64,000 bases of DNA, taken from positions 1,387 through 65,386 of the forward strand of contig DCHD01000038.1 in assembly GCA_002315565.1 (NCBI GenBank). Direction: 5' to 3'. This document shows positions 32,399 through 41,141 of the stretch, piece by piece. Position numbers and translations under genes: made by a program. The DNA comes from Solobacterium sp. UBA1761. GTDB taxonomy: Bacteria; Bacillota_I; Bacilli_A; Erysipelotrichales; Erysipelotrichaceae. The first letter of the stretch is position 1, and each line of letters starts with the position of its first letter. Below the pieces are notes generated by a model that saw only the letters and a list, made by a program, of their open reading frames with translations, made no database searches and had not been told where the DNA came from.

Positions 32399-33562
32399 AT
32401 GAGGAAGACGGGTTATTATCCATATCTGATACTAATTGCCTGCTGCGGACTGATGGCTGCAACATATGGGTTTTTCAATACCCAGGGGCTTTATCTTGAT
32501 GCGATTTCCGCTGAACTGAACGTCGGAAGAGGTACTGTATCTTTTTCCAGCACACTTACACTGATTGTATCGGCTGTTGCTGCTCCTACGGTTGCTATAA
32601 AACTCAGAAGTAAATACAGTATCAGACCAGTACTTATTGTTTCAGGAATTCTGACAATTCTGATGCATCTTGCTGTTACGATGTTCCCGTCTGTTGTTAC
32701 CCTTTATCTTTACGGCATGATATTCGGTCTGACAATGGCTGTATACGGCAACACTTTTGTCGTTGAAATGCTCAACAGCTGGTTTGAAAAATCAGGTACA
32801 GCAACCGGTATTGCCATGTCGGTATCTGGTGTGTTTGGAATGTTCTACGCACCTTTTGCAACTTCTCTTATTGAAAAATACGGTTGGAGAAATGCCTATT
32901 ACTCATATGCTGTTATTCTGCTTCTGATAATGTCGTATGCCGTTATTGTCATCAGAAACAAAGATTATACAGTACCTGCTGAAGCCGAAAAGAAAGAGAA
33001 GGTCTTCAATAAAGCCCTACTGCTTCTGGCACTGTATTTCATCGCCGGAGCTTCATTTACATCTTTTGGAAACTATATAGCCAGCTATGGGGTCAGCATT
33101 GGATTCACCCTGTCTCAGGGAGCAATTCTGTCCAGTACGATTTCCATCGGCAATCTTGTACTCAAACTGATATTCGGATACCTGACTGACAGAATCGGCG
33201 GATACAGAACGGCTCTAATAAACTTTCTTGCTATTGTAGCCGGAATCGTTGTCCTTCTTGCTGGAGGAAACAATTATATTATTGCAATTGTTGCCTGTTT
33301 CCTTATCGGATCATGTTATGCAACATCAAATGTCATTTCAAGAGGTTTATGCAGAGACCTCTTTGGTAAAGAACAGCTTGGTATCTATTATGCAACACTC
33401 AATGTCTTCTCGGCAGTTCAGGCATTCTCCTATACCTTTGTCGGTTCAGTCTATGACAGATGCGGTTCATATATTCCGGCTGTATATATCCTGCTTTTAC
33501 TGCTGGTAATCGGATTTATCCTGGTTACAGTTGACTTCAGACAAAAAAAGAAACACCAGTAA
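32399..33562 (+). CDS. MFS transporter (OFA/monocarboxylate type)
   Basis: 387 residues with twelve membrane helices. The opening YYPYLILIACCGLMAATYGFFNTQGLY, the AELNVGRGTVSFSSTL loop, and YGYLTDRIGGYRT-like cytoplasmic loop around residue 262 match the OFA/MCT branch that carries small carboxylates. The start at MRKTGYY begins the first helix properly; an ATG 75 bases upstream would overlap the divergent regulator and is not preferred. It is followed by a good terminator. It is likely controlled by the divergent PAS/SARP regulator. The substrate is unknown. Confidence 0.82.
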   Translation: MRKTGYYPYLILIACCGLMAATYGFFNTQGLYLDAISAELNVGRGTVSFSSTLTLIVSAVAAPTVAIKLRSKYSIRPVLIVSGILTILMHLAVTMFPSVVTLYLYGMIFGLTMAVYGNTFVVEMLNSWFEKSGTATGIAMSVSGVFGMFYAPFATSLIEKYGWRNAYYSYAVILLLIMSYAVIVIRNKDYTVPAEAEKKEKVFNKALLLLALYFIAGASFTSFGNYIASYGVSIGFTLSQGAILSSTISIGNLVLKLIFGYLTDRIGGYRTALINFLAIVAGIVVLLAGGNNYIIAIVACFLIGSCYATSNVISRGLCRDLFGKEQLGIYYATLNVFSAVQAFSYTFVGSVYDRCGSYIPAVYILLLLLVIGFILVTVDFRQKKKHQ

Positions 33563-33567
33563 ACATT

Positions 33568-33599
33568 AAAAGCCTTCCCATTATATGCGGAAGGCTTTT
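33568..33599. terminator. Bidirectional terminator between the MFS and CDF genes
   Basis: An 11-bp stem AAAAGCCTTCC / GGAAGGCTTTT with a T-run on the plus side and A/T-rich sequence on the other. Confidence 0.85.
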
Positions 33600-33620
33600 T
33601 TATATTGATATTTGGGGTTT

Positions 33621-34757
33621 TCAGACAAAATCAGTTTCAATTACAAGCTCAATTTCATAGCGAGGATATAGCTGATTCATATATTCTGTAAACTGTTTTC
33701 TAAGTCCATCCCAATCCTTCAGGTCATAATCAACTGTCAGATCAACATATAACCTGGATTCTTTTTCGTTTACATATAAGGCATGATAAGACATTACATG
33801 TTCATGCGATTTGATGAAGTCTGCTATCTGAGTTCTCATTCTGATGCTGTCATCAGAAGTATAATCCACCGCATAGATACCAAAAACCATAACAATATTA
33901 TATTTATGCATGATGTCCAACTGAAGTTCATGAAGATAATAATAAGTCTCTTCAATAGTAAGTTTATGGTCAATTTCAACATTGCATGTTCCGGAGTATC
34001 TGTCAGGTCCATAATTGTGCAGTTTCATATCAGCCGCATTGATTACAACCTTGCAGTCTCTGATATCTTTGTAAACTTTGAAAGCCAGTTCCCTGTTTCC
34101 CGATTCACCAAGAAGATCAGATACGGTCTCTCCAAGATTTTCTAATCCGGCTTTAATTATCAGAATCGAAATAATTATTCCGGCATAACCATCAAGATTC
34201 AGACCAAATAAGATATATACCAGCGAAGAAACTATTGTGATCAGTGAAGCAAATGAATCGTTTTTGCACTCGCTTCCTACGCCGACTAATGAACTTGAAT
34301 CTACTCTTTTACCTGTCTTTATTGTATAAGTACCTAAGATAAACTTAATGACAGCAGTCATTGCGACAATTGCCAGTGATAAAAAAGATACTTCGATTTC
34401 ATCTTCATGAACGATATGATTCAGTGAATCCTTTAAAAATGAAAGTCCTGTAATAACAATCAAAGAAGAAATAACCAGTGATGTCAAATACTCAATTCTT
34501 CCGTACCCGAAAGGATGTTTTTTGGTAGGATGTTTACCGGCAAGTTTTGCTCCGATCAGAGCCATCACACTGGTCAGAGCGTCGGTGGCATTATTCGCTC
34601 CTTCCGACAATATAGCAATGGAATTGGTGATACTGCCAATTATTATTTTGCCTAAAGAAATCAGGATATTTATAATTATGCCCAGCACAGAGGTTACTAC
34701 GATTGCACCTTGTCTTGAATCCCTGTCTACTTTAAATAATCTGTATAAAAAATTCAT
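33621..34757 (-). CDS. CDF-family divalent metal exporter, manganese-type
   Basis: 378 residues. Six membrane helices occupy residues 20-215, then a cytoplasmic ferredoxin-like domain and a further C-terminal domain. The metal site has SEGANNATDA (Asn-X3-Asp) near residue 50 in place of the zinc-type His-X3-Asp, and the second site SECKNDSFAS near 160 has Asp. Asn/Asp-type sites are typical of Mn-exporting CDF proteins such as MntE and MneP. The start is ATG at 34757 after ggggaag. Mn export close to a PerR operon would fit metal balance under oxidative stress. This is inference. Confidence 0.82.
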   Translation of the reverse strand: MNFLYRLFKVDRDSRQGAIVVTSVLGIIINILISLGKIIIGSITNSIAILSEGANNATDALTSVMALIGAKLAGKHPTKKHPFGYGRIEYLTSLVISSLIVITGLSFLKDSLNHIVHEDEIEVSFLSLAIVAMTAVIKFILGTYTIKTGKRVDSSSLVGVGSECKNDSFASLITIVSSLVYILFGLNLDGYAGIIISILIIKAGLENLGETVSDLLGESGNRELAFKVYKDIRDCKVVINAADMKLHNYGPDRYSGTCNVEIDHKLTIEETYYYLHELQLDIMHKYNIVMVFGIYAVDYTSDDSIRMRTQIADFIKSHEHVMSYHALYVNEKESRLYVDLTVDYDLKDWDGLRKQFTEYMNQLYPRYEIELVIETDFV

Positions 34758-34770
34758 ATTCTTCCCCATT

Positions 34771-34800
34771 AAAATGGAGACAGTGATCTGTCTCCATTTT
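34771..34800 (-). terminator. Terminator of the reverse rubrerythrin gene
   Basis: A 12-bp perfect stem AAAATGGAGACA / TGTCTCCATTTT with a 6-base loop lies just after the rubrerythrin stop. Confidence 0.85.
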
Positions 34801-34807
34801 TATATGC

Positions 34808-35398
34808 TTATTTATTGAATACTCTGTTCAGGAAGCCCTGTAAAGCTTTTCCATGTCTTGCTTCATCACGAGCCATTTCATGAACTGTATCATGGATTGC
34901 ATCAAGACCGTATTTCTTAGCCATTTTAGCAAGTTCTGTTTTACCTGCTGTAGCACCGAATTCACAGTCAACTCTCCATGCCAGATTCTTCTTTGTGCAG
35001 TCTGTCATGTTTGCTTCTAAGTCGCCACCTAACATTTCAGCGAATTTAGCAGCATGTTCTGCTTCTTCAAATGCAGCTTTTTCCCAGTATAAACCAATTT
35101 CAGGATAGCCTTCTCTGTGAGCAACTCTTGCCATGCACAGATACATACCTACTTCTGAACATTCGCCATTGAAGTTAGCCATCAGCTGTTCATATATCCA
35201 TTTCTTGTCTGCTTCTGGAATATCAGGATTGTTTTTAACAGTTGCACCATATACGCCGAATGTGTGCTCTGCTGCTAAAGTAATATCACCTTTAACTTCT
35301 TCAAACATTTCTGATTTTGCGTGGCATGTTGGGCATTCTGCTGGAGCAGCATCACCTTCATAAACATAACCACAAACTTTACATACGAATTTTGCCAT
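34808..35398 (-). CDS. Reverse rubrerythrin (rubredoxin domain first)
   Basis: 196 residues. An N-terminal rubredoxin-like iron site (CKVCGYVYEG and CPTCHAKSE, residues 5-30) precedes a four-helix diiron domain with NGECSEVGMY near 78, FEEAEHAAKF near 112 and EMARDEARHGKAL near 180. The domain order is the reverse of classical rubrerythrin, as in the clostridial peroxide/oxygen-scavenging revRbr proteins, which reduce H2O2 and O2 with NADH via flavin partners. The gene just upstream encodes a flavodoxin-rubredoxin and the one before that PerR. The ribosome binding site is aaaggagaa. Confidence 0.92.
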   Translation of the reverse strand: MAKFVCKVCGYVYEGDAAPAECPTCHAKSEMFEEVKGDITLAAEHTFGVYGATVKNNPDIPEADKKWIYEQLMANFNGECSEVGMYLCMARVAHREGYPEIGLYWEKAAFEEAEHAAKFAEMLGGDLEANMTDCTKKNLAWRVDCEFGATAGKTELAKMAKKYGLDAIHDTVHEMARDEARHGKALQGFLNRVFNK

Positions 35399-35431
35399 TT
35401 AATTTTCTCCTTTTATTATTCGTTATATTGC

Positions 35432-35453
35432 ATCTTTATTATTACATAAAGAT
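35432..35453 (-). promoter_or_regulatory. Inverted repeat upstream of reverse rubrerythrin
   Basis: ATCTTTAT, six bases, ATAAAGAT: a perfect 8-bp inverted repeat in the spacer before the rubrerythrin gene. It is AT-rich like a Per box but does not fit the 7-1-7 layout found before perR. It may be an operator, or a short RNA stem between the flavodoxin and rubrerythrin cistrons. Confidence 0.4.
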
Positions 35454-35460
35454 TGTTGCC

Positions 35461-36087
35461 TTAATTCATTTCCTTGAAAACACTGCCTGGCTGGTGACAT
35501 GTAGGACATTCTTCAGGAGGATTATCTCCAGAATGAACATATCCGCAGATTGAACAGATCCAGCGTTTTTCCTTCTTGTCTTCTATTACTGTCTGCTTTG
35601 AAAGATATTCAGCAATATCATCAGCGATTTTCTGACCATCTTCTTCTTTGAATTCACCCATATCAGTAAGTGTCATGCCTGTAAGTTTGGCAAAGTCACC
35701 TAACAGATGTGATTCTTCAAAAGTCAAAGTAGACATTCTCAGTTCACCTTTAGTGAAATAAGAATTGAATGTATAAGGATTAGCCAGATTCTTAAGCGAT
35801 TCAGCTACACCTGGGAATTCCTTATCAGAGAAGATTCCTTCGCCAACAACAATGACATGCTTGTTTTTAAGTTTGCCCTGCATCTTGTTTAAGAACAGCT
35901 TTGTAAGCTGAGCTGTGTAAGGTCCTCTGAATCCAAATACCAGTACAATGGCGTCATAGGATGTTTCATCCTCTGCCATGTAAGGTGTGTCCACGTCAAT
36001 CATAGTACATGCCAGTTTGTCAGCAATGATTTTAGCTAGTCTTCTGGCTGTGCCGTGGTGAGTGTCATAAGTAACAATTGTTCTCAT
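35461..36087 (-). CDS. Flavodoxin-rubredoxin fusion protein
   Basis: 208 residues. Residues 1-155 are a flavodoxin-like domain with the FMN phosphate loop TYDTHHGTARRLAK at residues 6-19. Residues 168-208 are a rubredoxin-like iron site (CSICGYVHSGDNPPEECPTC). The fusion resembles electron donors that feed rubrerythrins and flavodiiron proteins. The start is the ATG after aaggag; longer in-frame starts overlap perR. It lies between perR and the reverse rubrerythrin, so it probably passes electrons from NAD(P)H reductases to that peroxidase. Confidence 0.87.
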   Translation of the reverse strand: MRTIVTYDTHHGTARRLAKIIADKLACTMIDVDTPYMAEDETSYDAIVLVFGFRGPYTAQLTKLFLNKMQGKLKNKHVIVVGEGIFSDKEFPGVAESLKNLANPYTFNSYFTKGELRMSTLTFEESHLLGDFAKLTGMTLTDMGEFKEEDGQKIADDIAEYLSKQTVIEDKKEKRWICSICGYVHSGDNPPEECPTCHQPGSVFKEMN

Positions 36088-36088
36088 A

Positions 36089-36457
36089 CTATACTCCTTT
36101 TTTCCTGCATTTAGCACATACGTAATGAAGTTTCAGATCAATAGTCTTAATATCTTCATTTACTTCCTCATTGATAATTTCTTTGATATTGCCGATTTCA
36201 AAGTCGACAATTTCTCCGCATACATCGCATACAAGATGTCCATGTTCCCTGACTGTTTTATCAAATACATCCGGCTGGCCATCCATACTGACTTTTGTAA
36301 GTAACCCGTCTTCGGTAAGTCTGTTCAGTATGCGATACATCGAAGCAAGCGAAACATCGATATTTTTCCTTTTTGCCAACAGAAAAGCCTCTTCCGCTGT
36401 CATGTGGCCTTTACTGTTTTGCATCATTTCAAGTATCTGTCTGTTAAGTTTGGTCAT
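36089..36457 (-). CDS. perR: PerR-type peroxide-sensing Fur-family regulator
   Basis: 122 residues, slightly short for Fur. A DNA-binding winged helix (VSLASMYRILNRLTEDGLL near residue 35) precedes a metal domain with DKTVREHGHLVCDVCGEIVDFE near 67-88 and a second CXXC (CAKCRK) near the C-terminus, giving the structural Zn Cys4 site. The adjacent HGH and Asp residues fit the regulatory Fe/Mn site. PerR rather than Fur is inferred from the oxidative-defence genes behind it and from the Per-like box before it. No ribosome binding site precedes the ATG. Confidence 0.82.
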   Translation of the reverse strand: MTKLNRQILEMMQNSKGHMTAEEAFLLAKRKNIDVSLASMYRILNRLTEDGLLTKVSMDGQPDVFDKTVREHGHLVCDVCGEIVDFEIGNIKEIINEEVNEDIKTIDLKLHYVCAKCRKKGV

Positions 36458-36463
36458 AATAAT

Positions 36464-36478
36464 TAAGAATGATTCTTA
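36464..36478 (-). promoter_or_regulatory. Fur/PerR box (7-1-7 inverted repeat) before perR
   Basis: TAAGAAT, one base, ATTCTTA: a perfect 15-bp repeat ending six bases before the perR ATG. TATATT (forward 36484-36489) upstream would place the transcription start inside the box, so bound PerR would block its own promoter. Confidence 0.75.
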
Positions 36479-36558
36479 TTATTAATATAGCACATTGTTT
36501 CGATATTTCAATTGATATGCATAAAAAGCTGTATTGTCAAAATCATGCCATATAAAAA

Positions 36559-36576
36559 CCTGATATCCCTATCAGG
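36559..36576 (-). terminator. Terminator after the double-glycine peptide gene
   Basis: A 7-bp stem CCTGATA / TATCAGG followed by TTTTTAT on the minus strand. It ends the response regulator/kinase/peptide operon. Confidence 0.8.
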
Positions 36577-36617
36577 AAAAAACTTAAACTATTTTTATGA
36601 TATAACTCTTCCAATAA

Positions 36618-36785
36618 TTACTGATCAGCTTTTGATTTGGCAGAACCGTCTGGATCTTCTGAACCACCGATCCATACAGCTGTATCCGCTGGTTTGTTTT
36701 TGACATTGGTGTCATCAGCAGGTTTCAAATAGCCTCCTGATACATTCTCCAGTTCTTCTTTTTTTAGTTCTTTTTTATCTGACAT
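36618..36785 (-). CDS. Small double-glycine-leader peptide coupled to a sensor kinase
   Basis: 55 residues, not previously obvious because of its size. The leader MSDKKELKKEELENVSGG has the ELXXVSGG form of double-glycine leaders that are cut and exported by peptidase-containing ABC transporters. The predicted mature part is 37 residues, hydrophilic, Asp/Lys-rich, without Cys, and contains one Trp (AVWIGGSEDP). The ATG overlaps the last codons of the kinase by 11 bases (ATGTCAGATAA) and has a gaggaaaaac ribosome binding site, so it is co-transcribed and coupled. A terminator follows. No exporter is in the window. It may be a signalling peptide sensed by the kinase, or a bacteriocin-like product. 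Confidence 0.75.
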   Translation of the reverse strand: MSDKKELKKEELENVSGGYLKPADDTNVKNKPADTAVWIGGSEDPDGSAKSKADQ

Positions 36786-38496
36786 GTTTTTCCTCGTTAT
36801 TGTTTTCTATTGATGGAACTGTAAACTCAAATACTGCTCCACCTGTTTCATTATTTCTCGCAGTAAGTGTACCACTATGTTCTGTGGCTATTCTTCTGGC
36901 AATTGACAGTCCAAGTCCAGTGCCCTTACCGATTTCCTTGGTTGTATAGAATGGGTCAAAGATTGTTTCGAGTTCACTATCAGCGATACCTGGACCATTA
37001 TCACAAACACTCATTATCACGTTATCTGCATCATCCCTTACGGCAATCTTAATAGTGCCTTCTTTTTCACCTATTGCCTGAACGGCATTATTGATGAGAT
37101 TGATCAGCAGATATTCAAGCTGTGACTCATCGCCATTTATCTTCTTTTCAGAAGAATATTCAGTTTCAATATGAATATTATGCTTAAGTGATGAACTTAC
37201 GATATTCTTAACTTCTTCAACAACATCGGCCAATCCAAGAGGATGCATATCGTATCCTTCTTTTCTTCTTGAAATACGGGATAGACGTCTTATCAGATTC
37301 TTTGCCTTCTCCGAAGAGGAATATATGGCAACAAGATTGTCATAGACTGATGAATCTTCTGGCGTATTCTCTAATGCCAGAAGACTCTCCGACATGATTG
37401 GAGAAAGAAGATTGTTGAACTCGTGAGAAATGCCAGCTGTAAGTGTACCGATAGTTTCAAGACGCTTATGGTGTTCTACCTCTTCCTGTAGTCTGTTCTT
37501 TTCCTCAAGAAGAGTATTCTGTTTTTCCAGATTCTTTATTTCTTTTTCCTGTTCTTTCTGCCTTCTGTTTGAATTCATCAGAGAATAAATCAGAATTGTA
37601 ACTGATGAAGTCAGTAAGAATGCTGAAAAAATAATCTCAACAGTTACCTTGTTTACACCAGGATCAATTGTATTGAAAGATGCCACGCCAATAGAGAATA
37701 TACTGTTTTCAGTCATCGACAATGGCAGTATGGTCATCTTACAGGTGTAGTAATCACCTGTTTCTTCTTCAGTGAAGTTATAGCCAATACTACGCACATT
37801 GCCTTCGTCTTCTGCTCTCAGTATTTCAGTAAAGCCGTCGTCTCTTTGAATTATTTCTTCTTCGGACATGATACGATACTGTGACTGTTCATCATCATTC
37901 TGAAGTGTCAGAGAATTCTCTCTTGAATAGATTACAATCCAGTAATCAGAGAACAGTGTACTTGTAACTGTTTTCTTATAGAACTCATCAAAATCCAGAA
38001 CCAGCATATAGGATGTATCATCCCTTGTGCGGTTCGTCAGAATATAAACTTCTTCATTTTCCTTATCTTCAACCGCCCAGATTCTCTTATCTTCATAGGC
38101 CAAAGAAAAGTCAAAGAAAGAGATATCTCTGTTATTTACGGATACTGCTTTATTATCTTGAAATACAACAAGGTCAACAATATAGTTGGAGTCAAAGATA
38201 TCCTCTTTATTTACATCTGAAATAAGCGATGTAGCATCACCTGTTTCAAAGTAGATACTGCAGTCTTTATATAACTCTTCAGATTCAATCGCTTCATCAA
38301 GCTCCTGATAACAACGGTCAAGCACCAGATTCAAATTGTGGTCAACCGCATGGCACAAGTCAAGAAGATGATCATAGTGCTCATTTACCTTTTCTTTCTT
38401 GCTGGCCTCAACAGTAAAAACCATGCCGGTTACACCAATCAAAAAAAGCATGAATGCCAAATAATGGACAACATTGAATCTGAACTGTTTCTTCAT
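36775..38496 (-). CDS. Sensor histidine kinase
   Basis: 573 residues. Membrane helices at about 10-28 and 282-302 flank an extracellular sensor domain of about 250 residues. A cytoplasmic coiled coil (about 308-345), rich in Glu/Lys, leads to the H-box LTAGISHEFNNLLSPIM near residue 357. The catalytic domain has INNAVQAIGEKEG near 465, DNGPGIADSE near 498 and GKGTGLGLSIARRI near 520. The HEFNN type H-box is NtrB-like, which is unusual with an OmpR-type partner. The ATG overlaps the regulator stop by four bases. The peptide gene overlaps its own stop. Confidence 0.9.
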   Translation of the reverse strand: MKKQFRFNVVHYLAFMLFLIGVTGMVFTVEASKKEKVNEHYDHLLDLCHAVDHNLNLVLDRCYQELDEAIESEELYKDCSIYFETGDATSLISDVNKEDIFDSNYIVDLVVFQDNKAVSVNNRDISFFDFSLAYEDKRIWAVEDKENEEVYILTNRTRDDTSYMLVLDFDEFYKKTVTSTLFSDYWIVIYSRENSLTLQNDDEQSQYRIMSEEEIIQRDDGFTEILRAEDEGNVRSIGYNFTEEETGDYYTCKMTILPLSMTENSIFSIGVASFNTIDPGVNKVTVEIIFSAFLLTSSVTILIYSLMNSNRRQKEQEKEIKNLEKQNTLLEEKNRLQEEVEHHKRLETIGTLTAGISHEFNNLLSPIMSESLLALENTPEDSSVYDNLVAIYSSSEKAKNLIRRLSRISRRKEGYDMHPLGLADVVEEVKNIVSSSLKHNIHIETEYSSEKKINGDESQLEYLLINLINNAVQAIGEKEGTIKIAVRDDADNVIMSVCDNGPGIADSELETIFDPFYTTKEIGKGTGLGLSIARRIATEHSGTLTARNNETGGAVFEFTVPSIENNNEEKHVR

Positions 38497-39179
38497 ACAG
38501 TAAACCTGTAACCGATTCCTCTTACTGTTTTGATATATTTAGGATCAGATGGATTATCTTCAATCTTTGCACGCAGTCTGTTTATATAGACAATAATTGT
38601 CTGTTCATCGACAACCGCGTTATCCCAGATCATGTCATAGAGAGCATCCTTGGTAAAGATCTGATTTTCTGAATCCATAAAAAGTTTAATCATCGCATTT
38701 TCTTTGGAAGTCAGGAATATTTCCTTGTCATTCTTGAAGAAACGTAATGTACTGGTATCGAAAGTAAACGGACCTTTTCTGATTACTCTGTCTTCAATGT
38801 GTTTCTTGTCTCTTCTGATTAGAGCCTTGATCTTGGCACCAAGAGTAACCGGATTGAATGGCTTGGTTATATAGTCATCAGCTCCGATATCGAGTCCATA
38901 CAGTGTATCAAAATCTTCTTTACGGCCAGAGACAATAATGATAGGTGTGTCTATCTTTTTTTCTCTTATTCTTTTGATGGTTTCAAAACCATCAATACCG
39001 GCCATATTGATGTCCATGATTATCAGACTGTAAACATTGTTTTCAAGCTTTTCTAAAGCAATAAGACCGCTTTCAGCAGTATCAGAAAGAATATTGTTGG
39101 ATTCAACAACTTTGCATAATGAAGAAAGAACACTTTCATCGTCATCAACAATCAGAACGATATCCTTATTTGTTTCCAT
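38493..39179 (-). CDS. OmpR-family response regulator
   Basis: 228 residues. The receiver domain has the acidic pair in VDDDES near residue 12, phosphoacceptor Asp56 (IIMDINM), a Ser in VSGR near 84 and Lys in ITKPFNP near 107. The C-terminal winged helix is residues 130-228 (SKENAMIKLFMDSENQIFTKDALYDMIW and TIIVYINRLRAKIEDN, then VRGIGYRF). Promoter TATACT and a ctggag ribosome binding site precede it. It is first in the regulator/kinase/peptide operon. Confidence 0.92.
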   Translation of the reverse strand: METNKDIVLIVDDDESVLSSLCKVVESNNILSDTAESGLIALEKLENNVYSLIIMDINMAGIDGFETIKRIREKKIDTPIIIVSGRKEDFDTLYGLDIGADDYITKPFNPVTLGAKIKALIRRDKKHIEDRVIRKGPFTFDTSTLRFFKNDKEIFLTSKENAMIKLFMDSENQIFTKDALYDMIWDNAVVDEQTIIVYINRLRAKIEDNPSDPKYIKTVRGIGYRFTV

Positions 39180-39229
39180 ATTTAAATCTCCAGTAACAAT
39201 TTAAGTATACTATCGAACTCTGAAAAACA

Positions 39230-40225
39230 TCAGAATTCTACTCTTTTGAAAAGATTCTTCATGGATATGTTTGCTGAACCGGACATCAGAGTATCCTTGT
39301 TGAGAACACCAGGCAACAGTTCAGCAAAGGCATAGCCGACCATCTTGCCATCAGTTGTTTTTATACTGCAGAGTTCTTCAAAATAGGCAAAGTTCATATG
39401 GCCTTCCTGAAGTGGTTCAATCAGATAATCCTTATCTTTATATTTGGAATGGAATCTCCATCCTGCTGACCATTTAAGACCTTTGTGTTCAGTCACAGTC
39501 AGTCTTTCAATGCTGTAGTCAAAAAGTCTAATGTATTTACCATCTTTATCAATGTATGTTCCATCATACTCAGGTGATTCATTGTGTGGGAAGGTAAAGA
39601 GCATCATCTCTTCATCATCGAAGAATCTTAAAGAGAACCACTCCCAGTGACAGCGCATGTCAGCCATGTTGTAGGTACCACCCTGTTTGTCAAACCAGGT
39701 CTTGCCTGTCAGTTTTATCTTCTTGCCCTTTAAGACAAGCGTTCCTTCAGTTGGCATACTGGTCCATGAATAATAAAGTGTTGTCGCATTTTCATCAGGT
39801 ATGCCCATCTGAAGTAAACCATTATCACAATGCCATACAGCACCCTTGCCGTAATCACACATCACATCAAGTGAAAAGTCTTTATGGCTGAGTTTAATCT
39901 CAATGCCTTTTTCTTTTTTAACTGCTGAAGCAACACCTTTGACACTGGCTTCATTTTCTGAAATAGATACCTTGTCAGAAAAGATAAAGGTATCCTGAAA
40001 ATAGTAGTGTCTTTTATCCTTGTAATCAGTTAAGGCTACCATTGTAACTTTAGGTACAATCGGACCAAATGCCAGATGTAACAGTGTATACTGCCATGAG
40101 TACATGTTACCTTCTTCATCAAACATTATGCCTGTGGCATACCACCATTCACGGTTATTCTTATGGATGCCCCATTCAGATTCAAAACTGCCATGGTTTC
40201 TTGGATTATAGACTGCTTTTTTCAT
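39230..40225 (-). CDS. CrtC/AttH-like lipocalin-fold protein
   Basis: 331 residues. The N-terminal NREWWYATG near residue 22 and central GKTWFDKQGGTYNMADMRCHWEWFSLRF near 190 are landmarks of the CrtC/AttH group (hydroxyneurosporene synthase-like), a double-lipocalin fold that holds a hydrophobic ligand. The family includes carotenoid hydratases and enzymes of natural-product pathways; a carotenoid role is unlikely here. There is no signal peptide. The start is the ATG after aaaaggggac; TATAAT lies further up. No pathway neighbours are seen. Confidence 0.72.
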   Translation of the reverse strand: MKKAVYNPRNHGSFESEWGIHKNNREWWYATGIMFDEEGNMYSWQYTLLHLAFGPIVPKVTMVALTDYKDKRHYYFQDTFIFSDKVSISENEASVKGVASAVKKEKGIEIKLSHKDFSLDVMCDYGKGAVWHCDNGLLQMGIPDENATTLYYSWTSMPTEGTLVLKGKKIKLTGKTWFDKQGGTYNMADMRCHWEWFSLRFFDDEEMMLFTFPHNESPEYDGTYIDKDGKYIRLFDYSIERLTVTEHKGLKWSAGWRFHSKYKDKDYLIEPLQEGHMNFAYFEELCSIKTTDGKMVGYAFAELLPGVLNKDTLMSGSANISMKNLFKRVEF

Positions 40226-40355
40226 GCGATGTCCCCTTTTTGGAATATGTATTATAAGCAGATGAATATTCACCTTTACTTTACCATATTTAAAGCATAA
40301 ACAAAGTCTATTTACGCTGTGTCAAGTATAATGAATCTATACACTGGAGAATATT

Positions 40356-41141
40356 ATGGAAAGAAAAAACATTGAATGTGAAAGCTGTTCAAATGAAGCA
40401 ACAGGAAGAATAAACACTTTAAGATTTATTGACAGACTGGATATGTACTTTAAAGCCAATGACCTTGATGGAGCAAGAGAACATCTGAACTTCTGGGACA
40501 ATGAAGCAAGAACACTTGGCGACAGATGTGGTCTGCTTACCGTGCTGAATGAAAAGATCGGCTTTTCAAGAAGGATAAATGACAGAGCAATGGCTGAAAG
40601 AGCTTTGAAGGAAGCTATGGAAATTCTTGAAGAAAGAGAACAGTTCAACAATGTTTCAGGCGCAACTATCTGTGTCAATATTGCCACTACTTTAAAAGCT
40701 TTTGACAGAGTTATAGAAGCACTTCCAATCTATGACAAAGCTGAATCTGTATTCATTGAAAAACACATGGAAGACAGCTTTGAATATGCATCACTTCTCA
40801 ATAACAGAGCAAGTGCCTATGAAGAACTTAAACGCTATGACGAAGCTGAAGAAAGCCTTCTTAAAGCCTTTGATATTCTGGTTAATGAAGGAAGACATGA
40901 CGGCGAAGTGGCGCTTACTTTAATCTCACTTGCCCATATTGTCTATGACAGAGATGAAGATGTTGAAAGAGTTGAAAAAACTCTCGATATAGCAGTTGAA
41001 TATCTGGAATCTGAAAGACAGGCACACGATGCCAATTATGCTTATGTGCTAGAAAAAATTGTTCCTTCTCTTCGTTACTTCAAACGTGAAGAACTCGCTG
41101 ACAAATACGAAAAACTGTCCAAAGAAATATACAGTAAATAA
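40356..41141 (+). CDS. Tetratricopeptide-repeat protein
   Basis: 261 residues composed of helical hairpins. Typical TPR spacing is seen in ALPIYDKAESVF, YASLLNNRASAYEELKRYDEAEESLLKAFDIL and VALTLISLAHIVYDRDEDVERVEKTLDIAVEYL. No membrane segment. Promoter TATAAT and a tggagaa ribosome binding site are present. The stop overlaps the DUF4037 start by one base (TAATG). It is probably a protein-binding partner of the DUF4037 protein. Confidence 0.85.
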   Translation: MERKNIECESCSNEATGRINTLRFIDRLDMYFKANDLDGAREHLNFWDNEARTLGDRCGLLTVLNEKIGFSRRINDRAMAERALKEAMEILEEREQFNNVSGATICVNIATTLKAFDRVIEALPIYDKAESVFIEKHMEDSFEYASLLNNRASAYEELKRYDEAEESLLKAFDILVNEGRHDGEVALTLISLAHIVYDRDEDVERVEKTLDIAVEYLESERQAHDANYAYVLEKIVPSLRYFKREELADKYEKLSKEIYSK

